Below, one piece after another: positions 18,279 through 27,400 of a stretch of DNA of 36,504 nucleotides. The notes under the pieces were generated by a model. That model worked only from the letters and a program-made list of their open reading frames with translations, was not told the DNA's origin and made no database searches. The DNA comes from Vogesella fluminis. GTDB taxonomy: Bacteria; Pseudomonadota; Gammaproteobacteria; Burkholderiales; Chromobacteriaceae. The stretch is taken from assembly GCF_014652335.1 (NCBI RefSeq), contig NZ_BMYP01000019.1, forward strand, positions 19,893-56,396. The letters are read 5' to 3'. Both the position numbers and the translations under genes were made by a program. The stretch's first letter is position 1. Every line of letters begins with the position of its first letter.

Positions 18279-19157
18279 ATGCGCAAGCTTGTTCACCGGC
18301 TGCTATCGATACTGGCCGTTTGCTGGGCAGCCACCGCACCGGCGACGGAAATCGTGCGCTTTCCCGACTATCCGGATCCGAACAAGCACTTCTTCCGTGC
18401 CGCGCTGCAACTGGCGCTGGATAAAAGCGGCCAGGACTACGAGCTGGCGCCCGTGTTGCCGGAGATGCTGCAAGGGCGCTCGATTGCGCGCGCCATGGGC
18501 TCTGACGGCGACATCGATGTGTTGTGGAGCATGACCACCCGCGAACGCGAAGCCTTGCTGCTGCCGGTGCGCTTTCCCGTAGACAAGGGCCTGCTCGGCT
18601 GGCGGATCGCCATCGTGCGTCAGGACAAGGCGGAGCAGTTTGCCGATGTGCGCTCGGTGCAGGACTTGCGCTACTTCACCGCCGGCCAGGAGCACGACTG
18701 GCCGGACACCCGCATCCTGCGGGAAAGCGGCCTGCCAGTGATGACGGCCAGCCAGTACGACTCGCTGTTCAGGATGCTGGCGGTCAAACGTTTCGACTAC
18801 TTCCCGCGCGGGGTGGCCGAGGCCTGGGCCGAGGTGGACGCCCGCCCCAGGCTGGGCCTGACCGTCGAGCGCTTCGTCGTGCTGCACTACCCGGCCGCCG
18901 AGTACTTTTTCGTCACGCCGCGCAAGCCCTATCTGGCCGAACACATCTGGCAGGGCCTGCTGCGCGCCCAGGCCGACGGCAGTTTCAACCGCCTGTTCCA
19001 TGCCCACTTCGACCCACTGCTGCGCCGTGCCAGGCTGTCGCAACGGCGCGTCATCGAACTGCCCAACCCGATGCTCGATGCGGTCAGGCTGCTGCCGGCC
19101 GATTCGCCGTGGTGGTACCGCCCGCTGCTCGCACCCGGCAAGATGCCGGCTAACTAA
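18279..19157 (+). CDS. Periplasmic substrate-binding-like protein
   Basis: A 292-residue exported protein. A signal peptide is evident: MRKLVH, a hydrophobic stretch LLSILAVCWAATA, and likely cleavage near residue 20-23. The mature part resembles type-2 periplasmic binding folds as in polar amino-acid ABC transporters: an N-terminal lobe with ALQLALDKSGQDYELAPV, a hinge, and a C-terminal lobe with FFVTPRKPYLAEHIWQGLLRAQADGSFNRLF. No permease or ATPase gene is adjacent, so it may act as a sensor or orphan receptor rather than in transport. Ligand unknown. Monocistronic. Confidence 0.72.
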   Translation: MRKLVHRLLSILAVCWAATAPATEIVRFPDYPDPNKHFFRAALQLALDKSGQDYELAPVLPEMLQGRSIARAMGSDGDIDVLWSMTTREREALLLPVRFPVDKGLLGWRIAIVRQDKAEQFADVRSVQDLRYFTAGQEHDWPDTRILRESGLPVMTASQYDSLFRMLAVKRFDYFPRGVAEAWAEVDARPRLGLTVERFVVLHYPAAEYFFVTPRKPYLAEHIWQGLLRAQADGSFNRLFHAHFDPLLRRARLSQRRVIELPNPMLDAVRLLPADSPWWYRPLLAPGKMPAN

Positions 19158-19184
19158 GCCGCTCTCGCGGCGGACGCAGACGAC

Positions 19185-19220
19185 AAAAAACCGCCCGCCC
19201 TTACCGGCAGGCGGTTTTTC
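19185..19220. terminator. Bidirectional terminator between the binding-protein gene and sbcC
   Basis: AAAAACCGCC (19186-19195) pairs with GGCGGTTTTT (19210-19219), with an inner GCC/GGC pair. A-run on the left and T-run on the right give U-tails to both convergent transcripts. Confidence 0.9.
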
Positions 19221-19256
19221 ATGCGCGGCCACTCAGCCGCGACGGTTCACGACCGC

Positions 19257-22200
19257 TCAGCCGCAAATCTCGATACGCGACGCGCCCAGCCCGCTGGCCT
19301 TGCGGATGGCGATCTGCACCGCAATGCGCTGCTGCATGCCGGCGACGTGACTGATGACGCCGATGGATTTGCCGGTCGAGTTGATCGCGTCCAGCGCATC
19401 CAGCGCCACTTCCAGCGTGTCGCCGTCCAGCGTACCGAAGCCTTCGTCCAGGAACAGCGAGTCGATGGAGGTCTTGTGACTCACCAGATCGGACAGCGCC
19501 AGTGCCAGCGCCAGACTGACCAGAAAACTCTCGCCACCGGACAGGGTGCGGGTATCGCGGCTGGCGTCGGCCTGCCAGGTGTCGACGATCGCCAGCTCCA
19601 GCTCGCCGCCGGCCTTGCGCTGCAGCAGGTAGCGGCCGTGCAGCCGCGCCAGATGGCGGTTGGCGAGGTGCATCAGATGGTCCAGCGTCAGCCCCTGCGC
19701 GAACTTGCGGTACTTGTCGCCCTCTTTCGAGCCGATCAGGCTGTTGAGCCGCTGCCAGATGTCGGCATCGGCGCCCTGCTGCTCGATCTGGCGCAGCAGC
19801 GCCTGCTGGCTGTCGCGGCGCTGCGCGTCGTCGTGCAGCAACGCCTGCAACGCGCCCTGCTGGCCGGACAGCGCCTGGCGTTGCGCATCCAGCGTCGTCA
19901 GCGCGGCGTCCAGCTCGGCCAGCGACAGCGGGCTAAGCGCTTGTTGCTGCATGGTTTTCCGTGCTGCCTCTGCGATTTGTCGCACCGCCTGGCTGCGTTG
20001 CAGCGCCTGCTCCAGCTGTTGCTGCTGCGCCTGTAGCTGCCGGCGTTCGTCTGCCGGCAACAGCGCCTGCAGGAAGGCCGCCGGATCGGCAAACGGGCTG
20101 GCGACCAGTGCGGCCAACCATGCCTGTTCGGCGCGCTCGTGCTGTTGCTGTTGCGCCTGCAGCTCGGTCGTTAGCTGCGCCTGCTGGCCCTGCAGGCCGG
20201 CGATCTGCGCCGCCAGTTGCTCCACCTGCGCCGCGTAGTGCGCCAGCACCGCCTCGTCAGCGACCGGTGTTGCGCTGTCCACCGGCGCGGTGGCGGCCAG
20301 ACTGTCCCAGCGCGTTTGCCAGCCTTGCGCCAGTGTGGCCGCCTGTTCGCTGCGCGCCTGCTGTTGCAGCAGCGCGCCCTGTTGCTGCTGTTGCGCGTGC
20401 TGGGTGTCCTGCCAGCGTTGCCAGTCGAGCTGGCGCGCGGCCAGCCACGCCGCCATGTCGCCGTCTGCGCTAAAACCGGCGGCGGTGATGGCTGCGGCCA
20501 ACGTTTGCCCGGCCTGTTCGATGTCTTGCGTGGCGGCATCCAGCTGGCGCTGCAGATCGGCCACGCCTTGTTCCGCATGCGCTTTTTGCTGCAGCAGCAG
20601 CTGGTGCTGCTGGCCGGCTTGCTGCAGTTGCGCGGCCTGCTGTGCCTCTTGCTGGCGGGCGGTGGCCAGGTTTTGCTGTGCCAGCTCCGCCTGCTGCAGC
20701 GTGCGATTGAGCGCGGCGTCGTGCTGCTCGGCGCCGAGCAGCCCTTGCTGCAATTGCTCCTGCTGCGCCCAGCCGCTGTCATCCAGCCCCAGCGGCGCGG
20801 CCTGTGCCTGCCAGGCGGCTTGCGCCTGCTGCTGGTTGTCGGCCAGCGTGTCCAGTGCGCCCTGCAGCTGGACAAGGCGTTCTTCCAGCTTGACCAGTTC
20901 GCCGCCAGCGGCGCGGCCCTGCTCCTCCAGCAGCTGCAGCGCGGCTTCCTTTTCCTGCAGCGCGAGCGCGGTGTCGGACTCGGCCAGCGCCTGATAGGCG
21001 TGAATGCCCGGATGCTCCAGCGAGCCGCACAGGGGGCAGGCCTCGCCCAGCTGCAGCGCGGCACGGTGCGCTTCCAGACTCTGGATACGCTGTTCCAGCA
21101 GCAACAGCCGGCGCTTGTCGTCCACCTGCTCCTTCAGCACGCGGTAGTCCTGCCGCAGGCTGTCGCGCCGCAGTTGCTGCGCCGCCAGCTGTCGGCGGGT
21201 GTCGGCCAGCGTGTTCTCCAGCTGCGCGCCTTGCGCGGCGTGCTGGCGCAGCTGGCCCGCCAGCTGGTTCAGCTGCCGCCACGACTGCAGCTGTTGCTGG
21301 CTGCGCTGCCAGTCTTCGCGCAGGCTGGCCAGCGTCCGTCCCTGCAGCAGCGCGGCAACGGCGTGCTCGGCGGCCAGTGTCGCCTGCCGACTTTGCTGGT
21401 GCTCGGCGCCGGCGTGTTGCAGCGCCTGCTCCAGCTCGCCCAGGCGGCGCTCGCTCGCCGCCACCTCGCCCTGCTGCGCCTGCAGCTGGTTTTGCAGTTG
21501 CAGCACGGTCTGCTGCGCCTGTTGCAGTTGTTTGTGCTCGCTGTGCCAGCCGCTGAGGCGTTCGCCCAGCACCGAAAAATGGGCGTGCTGCGACAGCCAC
21601 GCCTGCCGCGCCTGCAGTTCGTGCTGAAGCGTCTGGCACTGCTGCCGGGCCGTATCGGCCAGCGCGGCGGCGATGGCCGTGGCCTGCCAGTGGGCGGCGA
21701 TCGACTGCTGCCGGCTGTCGGCGAGCTGCGCCTGCAAGCTGTCGCCGGCCAGCCGGATTTGCTGCTGGCGCGCGGCGGCGTCCTGCCACGCCTGATGCAG
21801 CGGCTGCAGCGCCGCCGCAGGTTCGCTGTGCTGCAGGCGCTGCAGGCGTGGCCGTGCCTGCTCGATGGCCTGTTGCGCCATCTGTTCGGCAAGCTGCGCC
21901 TGCTGCTCGGCCAGTTCGGCCTGCGTCAGCTCATGCCGCCACTGCCGCAGCGCCTGCGTCTGCTGCTGTTGCTGCTGCAAGGCGGCCAACTGCGCCGTCA
22001 GCGCCGCCACCTGCTCTTGCATCGTCTGCCGCTGCGCGTCCGGCAGCAGCTCCACGCCGTCGGCGCGGGCCTGCAGCTGCTCCAGCGCCTGCCTGGCGTC
22101 GCGCGCGCGCTCAAACACGCGCTGCGAAATCTGGCCGTAGATGTCGCTGCCGGTGAGTTCTTCCAGCAGCTCGGCGCGCTCGTTGGCGCTGGCATTGAGG

Positions 22201-22679
22201 AAGGCGGCAAAACCGCCCTGCGCCAGCAGCATCGACTTGGTAAAGCGCGCGAAATCCAGCCCGGTGATCGCCTCGATGCGCTTGAGCTTGTCGTTGATGT
22301 GGGTAGTGAGGATGGTGCCGGTCGCATCGGCCAGCTCCACCTTGGGCGCCTGCAGCTGGCCGTCGGCCTTGTCGCGCGCGCGGCGCTGGCTCCAGAACGC
22401 GCGGTACAGTTGGCCTTTCACCTCGAACTCCACCTCGGCCAGGCAATCGGCGGTGTGGCGGCTCATGATCTCGTTGCTGCTGGCGGAGATGGTCTTCAGC
22501 CGCGGCGTTTCGTGGTACAGCGCCAGGCAAATGGCGTCCAGCAGCGTGGATTTGCCGGCGCCGGTGGGGCCGGTGATGGCGAACAGGCCGTTGTCTTTGA
22601 ACGGCGGCGCGGTGAAGTCGATCTTCCACTCGCCTTGCAGCGAGTTGAGGTTCTTCAGGCGCAGGGTCAGTATCTTCAT
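19257..22679 (-). CDS. sbcC: Exonuclease subunit SbcC (Rad50-like ATPase)
   Basis: An 1140-residue SMC/Rad50-type ATPase, partner of the SbcD nuclease; the complex cuts DNA hairpins and palindromes and processes blocked ends. Walker A is GPTGAGKS (37-44), the zinc hook is C548-P-L-C551 in the middle, and near the C-terminus come [19 protein letters not shown] and Walker [12 protein letters not shown]. Between them run long Gln/Ala/Leu-rich coiled coils. The ATG at 22679 overlaps the sbcD stop by 4 bases (ATGA), and [18 protein letters not shown] is the family start. One exact motif copy (20493-20505, read as QTLAAA) and two near copies (20109, 21982) lie within it. Confidence 0.96.
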   Translation of the reverse strand: MKILTLRLKNLNSLQGEWKIDFTAPPFKDNGLFAITGPTGAGKSTLLDAICLALYHETPRLKTISASSNEIMSRHTADCLAEVEFEVKGQLYRAFWSQRRARDKADGQLQAPKVELADATGTILTTHINDKLKRIEAITGLDFARFTKSMLLAQGGFAAFLNASANERAELLEELTGSDIYGQISQRVFERARDARQALEQLQARADGVELLPDAQRQTMQEQVAALTAQLAALQQQQQQTQALRQWRHELTQAELAEQQAQLAEQMAQQAIEQARPRLQRLQHSEPAAALQPLHQAWQDAAARQQQIRLAGDSLQAQLADSRQQSIAAHWQATAIAAALADTARQQCQTLQHELQARQAWLSQHAHFSVLGERLSGWHSEHKQLQQAQQTVLQLQNQLQAQQGEVAASERRLGELEQALQHAGAEHQQSRQATLAAEHAVAALLQGRTLASLREDWQRSQQQLQSWRQLNQLAGQLRQHAAQGAQLENTLADTRRQLAAQQLRRDSLRQDYRVLKEQVDDKRRLLLLEQRIQSLEAHRAALQLGEACPLCGSLEHPGIHAYQALAESDTALALQEKEAALQLLEEQGRAAGGELVKLEERLVQLQGALDTLADNQQQAQAAWQAQAAPLGLDDSGWAQQEQLQQGLLGAEQHDAALNRTLQQAELAQQNLATARQQEAQQAAQLQQAGQQHQLLLQQKAHAEQGVADLQRQLDAATQDIEQAGQTLAAAITAAGFSADGDMAAWLAARQLDWQRWQDTQHAQQQQQGALLQQQARSEQAATLAQGWQTRWDSLAATAPVDSATPVADEAVLAHYAAQVEQLAAQIAGLQGQQAQLTTELQAQQQQHERAEQAWLAALVASPFADPAAFLQALLPADERRQLQAQQQQLEQALQRSQAVRQIAEAARKTMQQQALSPLSLAELDAALTTLDAQRQALSGQQGALQALLHDDAQRRDSQQALLRQIEQQGADADIWQRLNSLIGSKEGDKYRKFAQGLTLDHLMHLANRHLARLHGRYLLQRKAGGELELAIVDTWQADASRDTRTLSGGESFLVSLALALALSDLVSHKTSIDSLFLDEGFGTLDGDTLEVALDALDAINSTGKSIGVISHVAGMQQRIAVQIAIRKASGLGASRIEICG

Positions 22680-23896
22680 AGCGCGCCCTCCTGCAGGCTG
22701 GCGACAATGTCGCGGTAGCGCGCCTGCAGCTGTGCGGCCAACGTTTCGTCCAGCGTTTCCTGCTGCAGCCGCTTGTCGAACACCTCGAACGGCGTCAGCT
22801 CGTCCAGCGTCTCGCGCGCCTCGGCCTGCAGCGTGGCGGCGGCATTGCCGCGCTCGCGGCGGATGCGCAGCACCTCCACCGGCAGCTCGGCGGTGATGCT
22901 CTGGATACGCGCCTGCAGGTCGGACAGGTAGTCGTCGCCCTGCACCAGCACCTCCAGCCACACCGGCTGCTCGGCCGTGCCCAGCGCGGCGGCCTCGCTA
23001 ATGGCTGCGGCCAACGTTGAGAGATCCCCCTTCACCGACACCAGCTGCTGGAAGCGCGGCACCGGCAGCGGCGTCACCCCCAGCAGGCCGATGGCGTCGA
23101 CGTCCACCAGCAGCACCTGCTTTTGCTGGCCGGCCTCGTCGAAGCTCAGCGGGATCGGCGAGCCGCTGTAGCGGATGTGTTCCAGCCCACCCACCTGCTG
23201 CGGGCGATGGATATGGCCCAGCGCGATGTAGTCGGCCGGCGGAAAGGCGCTGGTCGGAAACGCCTCCAGCGCACCGACGTAGATCTCGCGCACCGACTCG
23301 CTGGCGCTGGCGCCGACGGTGGTGAGGTGACCGGTGGCGATGATGGGCAGCGGCAGGTGCAGCGCGTCGCGCCGGGCGCAGGCCAGCCGGTACAGCGCCT
23401 GGTAGTGCCGGTGGATGGCCTCCTGCAGCGTCAGCTGCTTTTCCTCGGCGCTCTGCCCGGCCTGGCTTTGCATCACGTCGCGCGGGCGGATGAAGGGGAT
23501 CGCGCAGACGATGGCGCCGGGCGTGCCGTCGCGTTGCTTTAACACCAGCACCTGCTGTTCGAGATCGGCCTCCACCGCCGGGATGACGCTGGTACCCAGG
23601 CAGGACAGCAGCGGCCGGCTCTCGCCCAGCGTGGCCACCGAGTCGTGGTTGCCCCCCAGCAGCACGAGCGCGGTGCCGCTGCCGTGCAGGTCCACCACCA
23701 GCCGGTTGTACAGCTCGCGCGCGTAGCTGGGCGGCGCGCCGGTATCGAACAGGTCGCCGGCAACGATGACGGCGTCGACGGCGTGCTCGCGCACTTGCCG
23801 CAGCAGCCAGTCGATGAAGGCCTGGTGTTCTGCCTGGCGGGTCTTGCCCATGAAGTGCTGGCCGAGGTGCCAGTCCGAGGTGTGGAGGATGCGCAT
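22676..23896 (-). CDS. sbcD: Exonuclease subunit SbcD (Mre11-like nuclease)
   Basis: A 406-residue calcineurin-like phosphoesterase, the nuclease of SbcCD. Metal motifs in order: HTSDWHLGQ (5-13), [28 protein letters not shown] and ALGHIHRPQ. The ATG at 23896 gives the canonical [12 protein letters not shown] opening; no Shine-Dalgarno is visible, and translation may be coupled to the gene upstream (78 bases away). Its 3' end overlaps sbcC. Two exact motif copies (22733-22745 and 23006-23018) fall in the coding sequence, read as ETLAAQ and STLAAA. Confidence 0.95.
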   Translation of the reverse strand: MRILHTSDWHLGQHFMGKTRQAEHQAFIDWLLRQVREHAVDAVIVAGDLFDTGAPPSYARELYNRLVVDLHGSGTALVLLGGNHDSVATLGESRPLLSCLGTSVIPAVEADLEQQVLVLKQRDGTPGAIVCAIPFIRPRDVMQSQAGQSAEEKQLTLQEAIHRHYQALYRLACARRDALHLPLPIIATGHLTTVGASASESVREIYVGALEAFPTSAFPPADYIALGHIHRPQQVGGLEHIRYSGSPIPLSFDEAGQQKQVLLVDVDAIGLLGVTPLPVPRFQQLVSVKGDLSTLAAAISEAAALGTAEQPVWLEVLVQGDDYLSDLQARIQSITAELPVEVLRIRRERGNAAATLQAEARETLDELTPFEVFDKRLQQETLDETLAAQLQARYRDIVASLQEGAL

Positions 23897-23974
23897 GAGG
23901 ATACGGGGGCGTTGGCAATGTGGCCGATTGTAGCAAGCCCGCCGTGCCGGCAGCACGGCGTTACCTATCCGCAC

Positions 23975-24778
23975 TCAGGCGCCGGCCTTTGCCGCTTGCG
24001 GGGCGGCCGCTACCGGCACCCGCTGCAGCCCCCACACGTTGGCCGCAACAATCAGCAACACGCCCAGCAGCTGCCAGCCATCCAGCAGCCGGCCGTAGGC
24101 CAGGTAATCCACCAGCAGCGCCACCACCGGGTAGCTGAAGCCGAGCAGGCCGATCCAGTGCGTGGGCAACTGGCGGAAGGCGGCGTACATGATGAGGTAC
24201 ATCAGCGTGGTGTGCACCAGCCCCAGCGTGGCGAGATAGCCCCAGTGGCTGCCGGCCACCCACAGGCTGGCGTTATCCAGCAACGGCCACAGCAGCAGCA
24301 CGCCGGTCAGCGTCTGCACGCTGGCGATATGGCTGGGCGCCAGCGTCTTCGGCAGCTGCTTGCTGATCAGCGTCACCACCGCGTACAGCATGGCGGCGCC
24401 CAGCGCCAGCAGGATGCCCAGCAGCCCGTCGCCGGCGCCCTGTCCCGGCTGCACGATCAGCAGCATGCCGGCAAACGCCACCGCCACCGCGGCCAACTTG
24501 CGCGTGGTCAGCGCCTCGCCCAGCAGCAGCCAGTTGCCCACCAGCGCCACGCCGCCGGCGATGCACCACAGCAGGCTGGCACGGGTAAACGGCTACGTCT
24601 GCCACAGTCCGCGCCACCAGGCGTACAGGCCCAGCCCCAGCGCGCCCAGCACGCAGCGCACGAAGACCACGTTCCATACCGATTGGCCGGATTGCAGCAC
24701 GAACCAGCCGATGGTGCCGGACAGCGCCATGGCGGCCAGCATCTGCAGCACGCCAGTACGTAAATTCTGTTGTGTCAT
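23975..24778 (-). pseudogene. EamA/DMT-family exporter interrupted by one in-frame TAG
   Basis: Read on the minus strand, the frame encodes a ten-helix EamA-type drug/metabolite transporter, but a TAG at 24593-24595 falls after WWRGLWQT, about a quarter of the way in. The same frame continues at once as PFTRASLLWCIAGGVALVGNWLLLGEAL and runs 200 more codons with both halves of the DMT repeat. There is no frameshift. The start ATG at 24778 has AAGGAG 9 bases upstream. It is a single nonsense mutation, a sequencing error, or two separately started pieces; a GTG at 24550 could start the long piece. Its neighbour is an Lrp-type regulator, a common partner of amino-acid exporters. Confidence 0.8.
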
Positions 24779-25232
24779 GATCAAGCTCTCCTTGAAAGAC
24801 TGGATCGACGTACAGCTGGTGGGGCTGCTGCGACAGGACGCGCGGCAGAGCATTGCCGAGCTGGCGCGGCAGCTGAAGATGTCCGGCCCCAGCGTGTCGG
24901 AGCGGCTGAAGCGGCAGGAGGAACACGGCGCCATTCGCGGCTACACGCCGGAGCTGGACTGGCCGCAGTGGGGCTACACCCTGCAGGCCATCGTGCGGCT
25001 GCGCCCGCTGCCGGGCCAGCTCAAGGCGCTGGAGGCGCGCATCAATGCCACGCCGCAGTTCACCGAGTGTGACAAGGTCACCGGCGAAGACTGCTACATC
25101 GCGCACCTGCTGCTGCGCGACATCGGCCAGCTGGACGATATCCTGGACGGCTTCGCCGAGCTGGCGACCACCGTCACCAGCATCGTCAAGGCCAGCCCGG
25201 TGCTGCGCCGGCTGCCGCCGCTGCTGCCATAG
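24777..25232 (+). CDS. Lrp/AsnC-family transcriptional regulator
   Basis: A 151-residue Lrp-type regulator: N-terminal helix-turn-helix at ~10-60 (LVGLLRQDARQSIAELARQLKMSGPSVSERLKRQEE) and a C-terminal RAM ligand/oligomerisation domain (YTLQAIVRLRPLPGQ...CDKVTGEDCYIAHLLLRD). Such proteins sense amino acids and often control a divergent exporter, here the broken EamA gene. The ATG at 24777-24779 overlaps the EamA ATG (24776-24778) on the other strand by two bases. No ribosome site is seen for this gene; a TTG at 24792 (LKDWID) is another possible start. Confidence 0.85.
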   Translation: MIKLSLKDWIDVQLVGLLRQDARQSIAELARQLKMSGPSVSERLKRQEEHGAIRGYTPELDWPQWGYTLQAIVRLRPLPGQLKALEARINATPQFTECDKVTGEDCYIAHLLLRDIGQLDDILDGFAELATTVTSIVKASPVLRRLPPLLP

Positions 25233-25238
25233 CAGAAA

Positions 25239-25261
25239 GCGGCCACGCAAGGTTGGCCGCA
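25239..25261. terminator. Short hairpin with one motif copy between lrp-type gene and nsrR
   Basis: GCGGCCA (25239-25245) pairs with TGGCCGC (25254-25260). The right arm is an exact motif copy (AAGGTTGGCCGCA, 25249-25261); the left arm is only a partial one. It fills the 40-bp gap between two convergent genes. Confidence 0.55.
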
Positions 25262-25272
25262 GCGCGTATCAC

Positions 25273-25725
25273 TCAGCCGGAGACGGGATGGATCTCGATG
25301 CCGAGTGCGCGCCCAAGGCCCGCCGGCTGGACCAGCAGATCGGCCAGGGTATGCTGTGACAGCTCGCCATAGAAGGCCTCTTGCGCGGCATGCAGCACGC
25401 GGTACAGGCGACAGCACGCGGCGATGCGGCAGTGCGAGTGCGACGAATCGAAACACTCGACCAGCACGTTGTCAGCCTCCGCCGCCCGCACCAGCTGGCC
25501 GAGGTTGATCTGCTGTGGTGCATGCGTCAGCCGCATGCCGCCGCCCTTGCCACGCACTGTCGTGAGATAGTCGTGTTGCCCCAGGAAATGCACCACCTTG
25601 GTCAGGTGGCTGGCAGAGATATCGTAAGCCTGGGCAATTTCATTGATGGTCACCAGGCGCTCACCCGCTAGCGCGCTGTACATCATTACCCGCAGGCAGT
25701 AATCGGTAAAGGCAGTCAGTCGCAC
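25273..25725 (-). CDS. nsrR: Nitric-oxide-sensing Rrf2 repressor NsrR
   Basis: A 150-residue Rrf2-family regulator. The winged helix occupies ~1-70 (MRLTAFTDYCLRV...ISASHLTKVVHFLGQHDYLTTVRGKGGGMRL), very like E. coli NsrR. The iron-sulfur ligands expected in NsrR are present: C91, C99, and C104 or C105 in CRIAACCRL. NO binding to the cluster releases NsrR from DNA and derepresses NO-detoxification genes. The start is GTG at 25725. It is divergent from norVW, whose control region carries two NsrR-like dyads. IscR is less likely, because its cluster ligands lie in a different pattern and isc genes are absent. Confidence 0.88.
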   Translation of the reverse strand: MRLTAFTDYCLRVMMYSALAGERLVTINEIAQAYDISASHLTKVVHFLGQHDYLTTVRGKGGGMRLTHAPQQINLGQLVRAAEADNVLVECFDSSHSHCRIAACCRLYRVLHAAQEAFYGELSQHTLADLLVQPAGLGRALGIEIHPVSG

Positions 25726-25876
25726 GATCGGTACCGTTCCATTGTGTTGTTCAATCCGGTGCGTTATGCACCTTGAATCAGAGTGTCATTCTACCCTGTC
25801 AGCCAGCCCCCGGCTGTACCGCCACCCACGGCCTGCCCCCGGCAGCAGGGGTAAAACCGGCCAGAAATGCACTATC

Positions 25877-25890
25877 TTGATGCATCTCAA
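25877..25890 (+). promoter_or_regulatory. FNR/Anr-type box upstream of norV
   Basis: TTGATGCATCTCAA matches TTGAT-N4-ATCAA at 9 of 10 positions, centre 25883.5. A class I site (centred -61.5) would put a -10 at 25933-25938, where TATACG occurs. Promoter assignment is tentative. Confidence 0.5.
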
Positions 25891-25908
25891 GTAAATGCAC
25901 TTTGCCCC

Positions 25909-25935
25909 ATAACATTCATTTCCAATGAATGTTAT
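25909..25935. promoter_or_regulatory. NsrR-like operator 1 (12-3-12 perfect inverted repeat)
   Basis: ATAACATTCATT (25909-25920) is repeated in perfect inverted form at 25924-25935 around TCC. Against an 11-1-11 NsrR consensus (AAGATGCATTT and its complement), the 25911-25933 core matches 9/11 in the left arm and 8/11 in the right. It overlaps the likely norV promoter. Confidence 0.6.
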
Positions 25936-25942
25936 ACGATGT

Positions 25943-25965
25943 AAGATTCATTACATATGAACCTT
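25943..25965. promoter_or_regulatory. NsrR-like operator 2
   Basis: AAGATTCATTA and ATATGAACCTT flank one central base. Left arm matches the NsrR half-site AAGATGCATTT at 9/11, right arm matches AAATGCATCTT at 8/11. It ends 20 bases before the norV ATG, and its centre is 32 bases (three DNA turns) from that of operator 1. Confidence 0.5.
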
Positions 25966-25985
25966 TAACCGCAAGGAGCACTGGC

Positions 25986-27377
25986 ATGGCATTCACCGTT
26001 AAAAACAATATCCGTTGGGTCGGCAAACAGGACTGGGAGCTGCGTGAATTTCACGGCAGCGAATACAGCACTCACCGCGGCTCCAGCTACAACAGTTACC
26101 TGGTCAAGGAAGAAAAGATCGCGCTGATCGATACCGTGTGGGCGCCCTATGCCGAAGAATTCGTCGCTAATCTGGCCAAAGAAGTCGACCTCGGCAGCAT
26201 CGACTACATCATCGCCAACCACGGCGAGATCGACCACAGCGGCGCCCTGCCGGCGCTGATGGCGCGCATCCCCGACACCCCGATCTATTGCACCGCCAAC
26301 GGCGCCAAATCGCTGCGTGGCCACTATCACCAGGACTGGAATTTCAAGATCGTCAAGACCGGCGACAGCCTCGATCTCGGCAACGGCAAGCAGCTGGTGT
26401 TTGTCGAGATGCCGATGCTGCACTGGCCGGACAGCATGGCCACCTATATGACCGGCGACGCCGTGCTGTTCAGCAACGATGCATTCGGCCAGCACTATGC
26501 CAGCGCGCAGATGTTCAACGACCTGTGCGACCCGGTCGAGCTGCATGAAGAGTGCATCAAGTATTACGCCAACATCCTGACCCCGTTCAGCTCGCTGGTG
26601 ACCCAGAAGATCCACGAAGTGCTGGCACTGAACCTGCCGATCGACATGATCGCCACCAGCCACGGCATTATCTGGCGCGACAAGCCGACGCAGATTGTCG
26701 AGCAGTACCTGAAATGGGCCGACAATTATCAGGAAAACCAGATCACCCTGGTCTACGACACCATGTGGAACGGCACCCGCATGATGGCCGAGGCGATTGC
26801 CGAGGGTATCCGCAAGGCCGACAAGGATGTCGTGATCAAGCTGTTCAACCTGTCCAACAGCGACAAGAACGACGTCCTGACCCACGTGTTCAAGTCCAGG
26901 GCCATCCTGGTCGGCAGCCCGACCGTCAACAACGTGATGCTGCCGCATGTTGCCGCCTTACTGGAGGAAATGACCGGCCTGCGCTTCAAGAACAAGGCCG
27001 CCGCCGCGTTCGGCACCCACGGCTGGAGCGGCGGCGCGGTTGACCGCATTACCAAGCGTCTTGGCGATGCCGGCTTCCGCGTGCTTGGCCCCGGCATCAC
27101 CGCCGAATGGCGCCCGACAGACAATGCACTGGCCGATGGCGTGCGCTTTGGGGAAGCCTTCATCGAACAGCTGGGCAGCACCGGACAGGACAAGGCCGAT
27201 ACCGCCGCCTGTTCGTGCAGCGGCAAGATGCGTTGCCAGACTTGCTCGTGGATTTACGACCCGGAACAGGGCGATGCCGCCCAAGGCGTTGCCGCCGGTA
27301 CCACCTGGCAGGACGTCCCCGAAACCTTCCTTTGCCCGGTATGCTTCATGGGCAAGGGCGACTTTGTCCCGGCATGA
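25986..27377 (+). CDS. norV: Anaerobic nitric oxide reductase flavorubredoxin NorV
   Basis: A 463-residue flavodiiron NO reductase with the NorV-specific C-terminal rubredoxin. The metallo-beta-lactamase-like di-iron domain (1-~250) has ligands H79, E81, D83, H84 (NHGEIDHSG), H146, D165 and H226. The flavodoxin domain (~255-395) starts [16 protein letters not shown] and binds FMN. The rubredoxin (~410-463) has two CX2C pairs, CQTC and CPVC. It reduces NO to N2O anaerobically using electrons from NorW. The ATG at 25986 has AAGGAG-like AGGAG a few bases upstream; family proteins start here. Divergent from nsrR, and 23 bases before norW. Confidence 0.96.
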   Translation: MAFTVKNNIRWVGKQDWELREFHGSEYSTHRGSSYNSYLVKEEKIALIDTVWAPYAEEFVANLAKEVDLGSIDYIIANHGEIDHSGALPALMARIPDTPIYCTANGAKSLRGHYHQDWNFKIVKTGDSLDLGNGKQLVFVEMPMLHWPDSMATYMTGDAVLFSNDAFGQHYASAQMFNDLCDPVELHEECIKYYANILTPFSSLVTQKIHEVLALNLPIDMIATSHGIIWRDKPTQIVEQYLKWADNYQENQITLVYDTMWNGTRMMAEAIAEGIRKADKDVVIKLFNLSNSDKNDVLTHVFKSRAILVGSPTVNNVMLPHVAALLEEMTGLRFKNKAAAAFGTHGWSGGAVDRITKRLGDAGFRVLGPGITAEWRPTDNALADGVRFGEAFIEQLGSTGQDKADTAACSCSGKMRCQTCSWIYDPEQGDAAQGVAAGTTWQDVPETFLCPVCFMGKGDFVPA

Positions 27378-27400
27378 ATGGTCTCTCCCGGAGAAACACG

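Noticed and set aside
20217-22718. 833-codon plus-strand frame opposite sbcC
   Set aside because: Arises from the Gln/Ala/Leu-rich coiled-coil codons of sbcC read backwards; low complexity without motifs.
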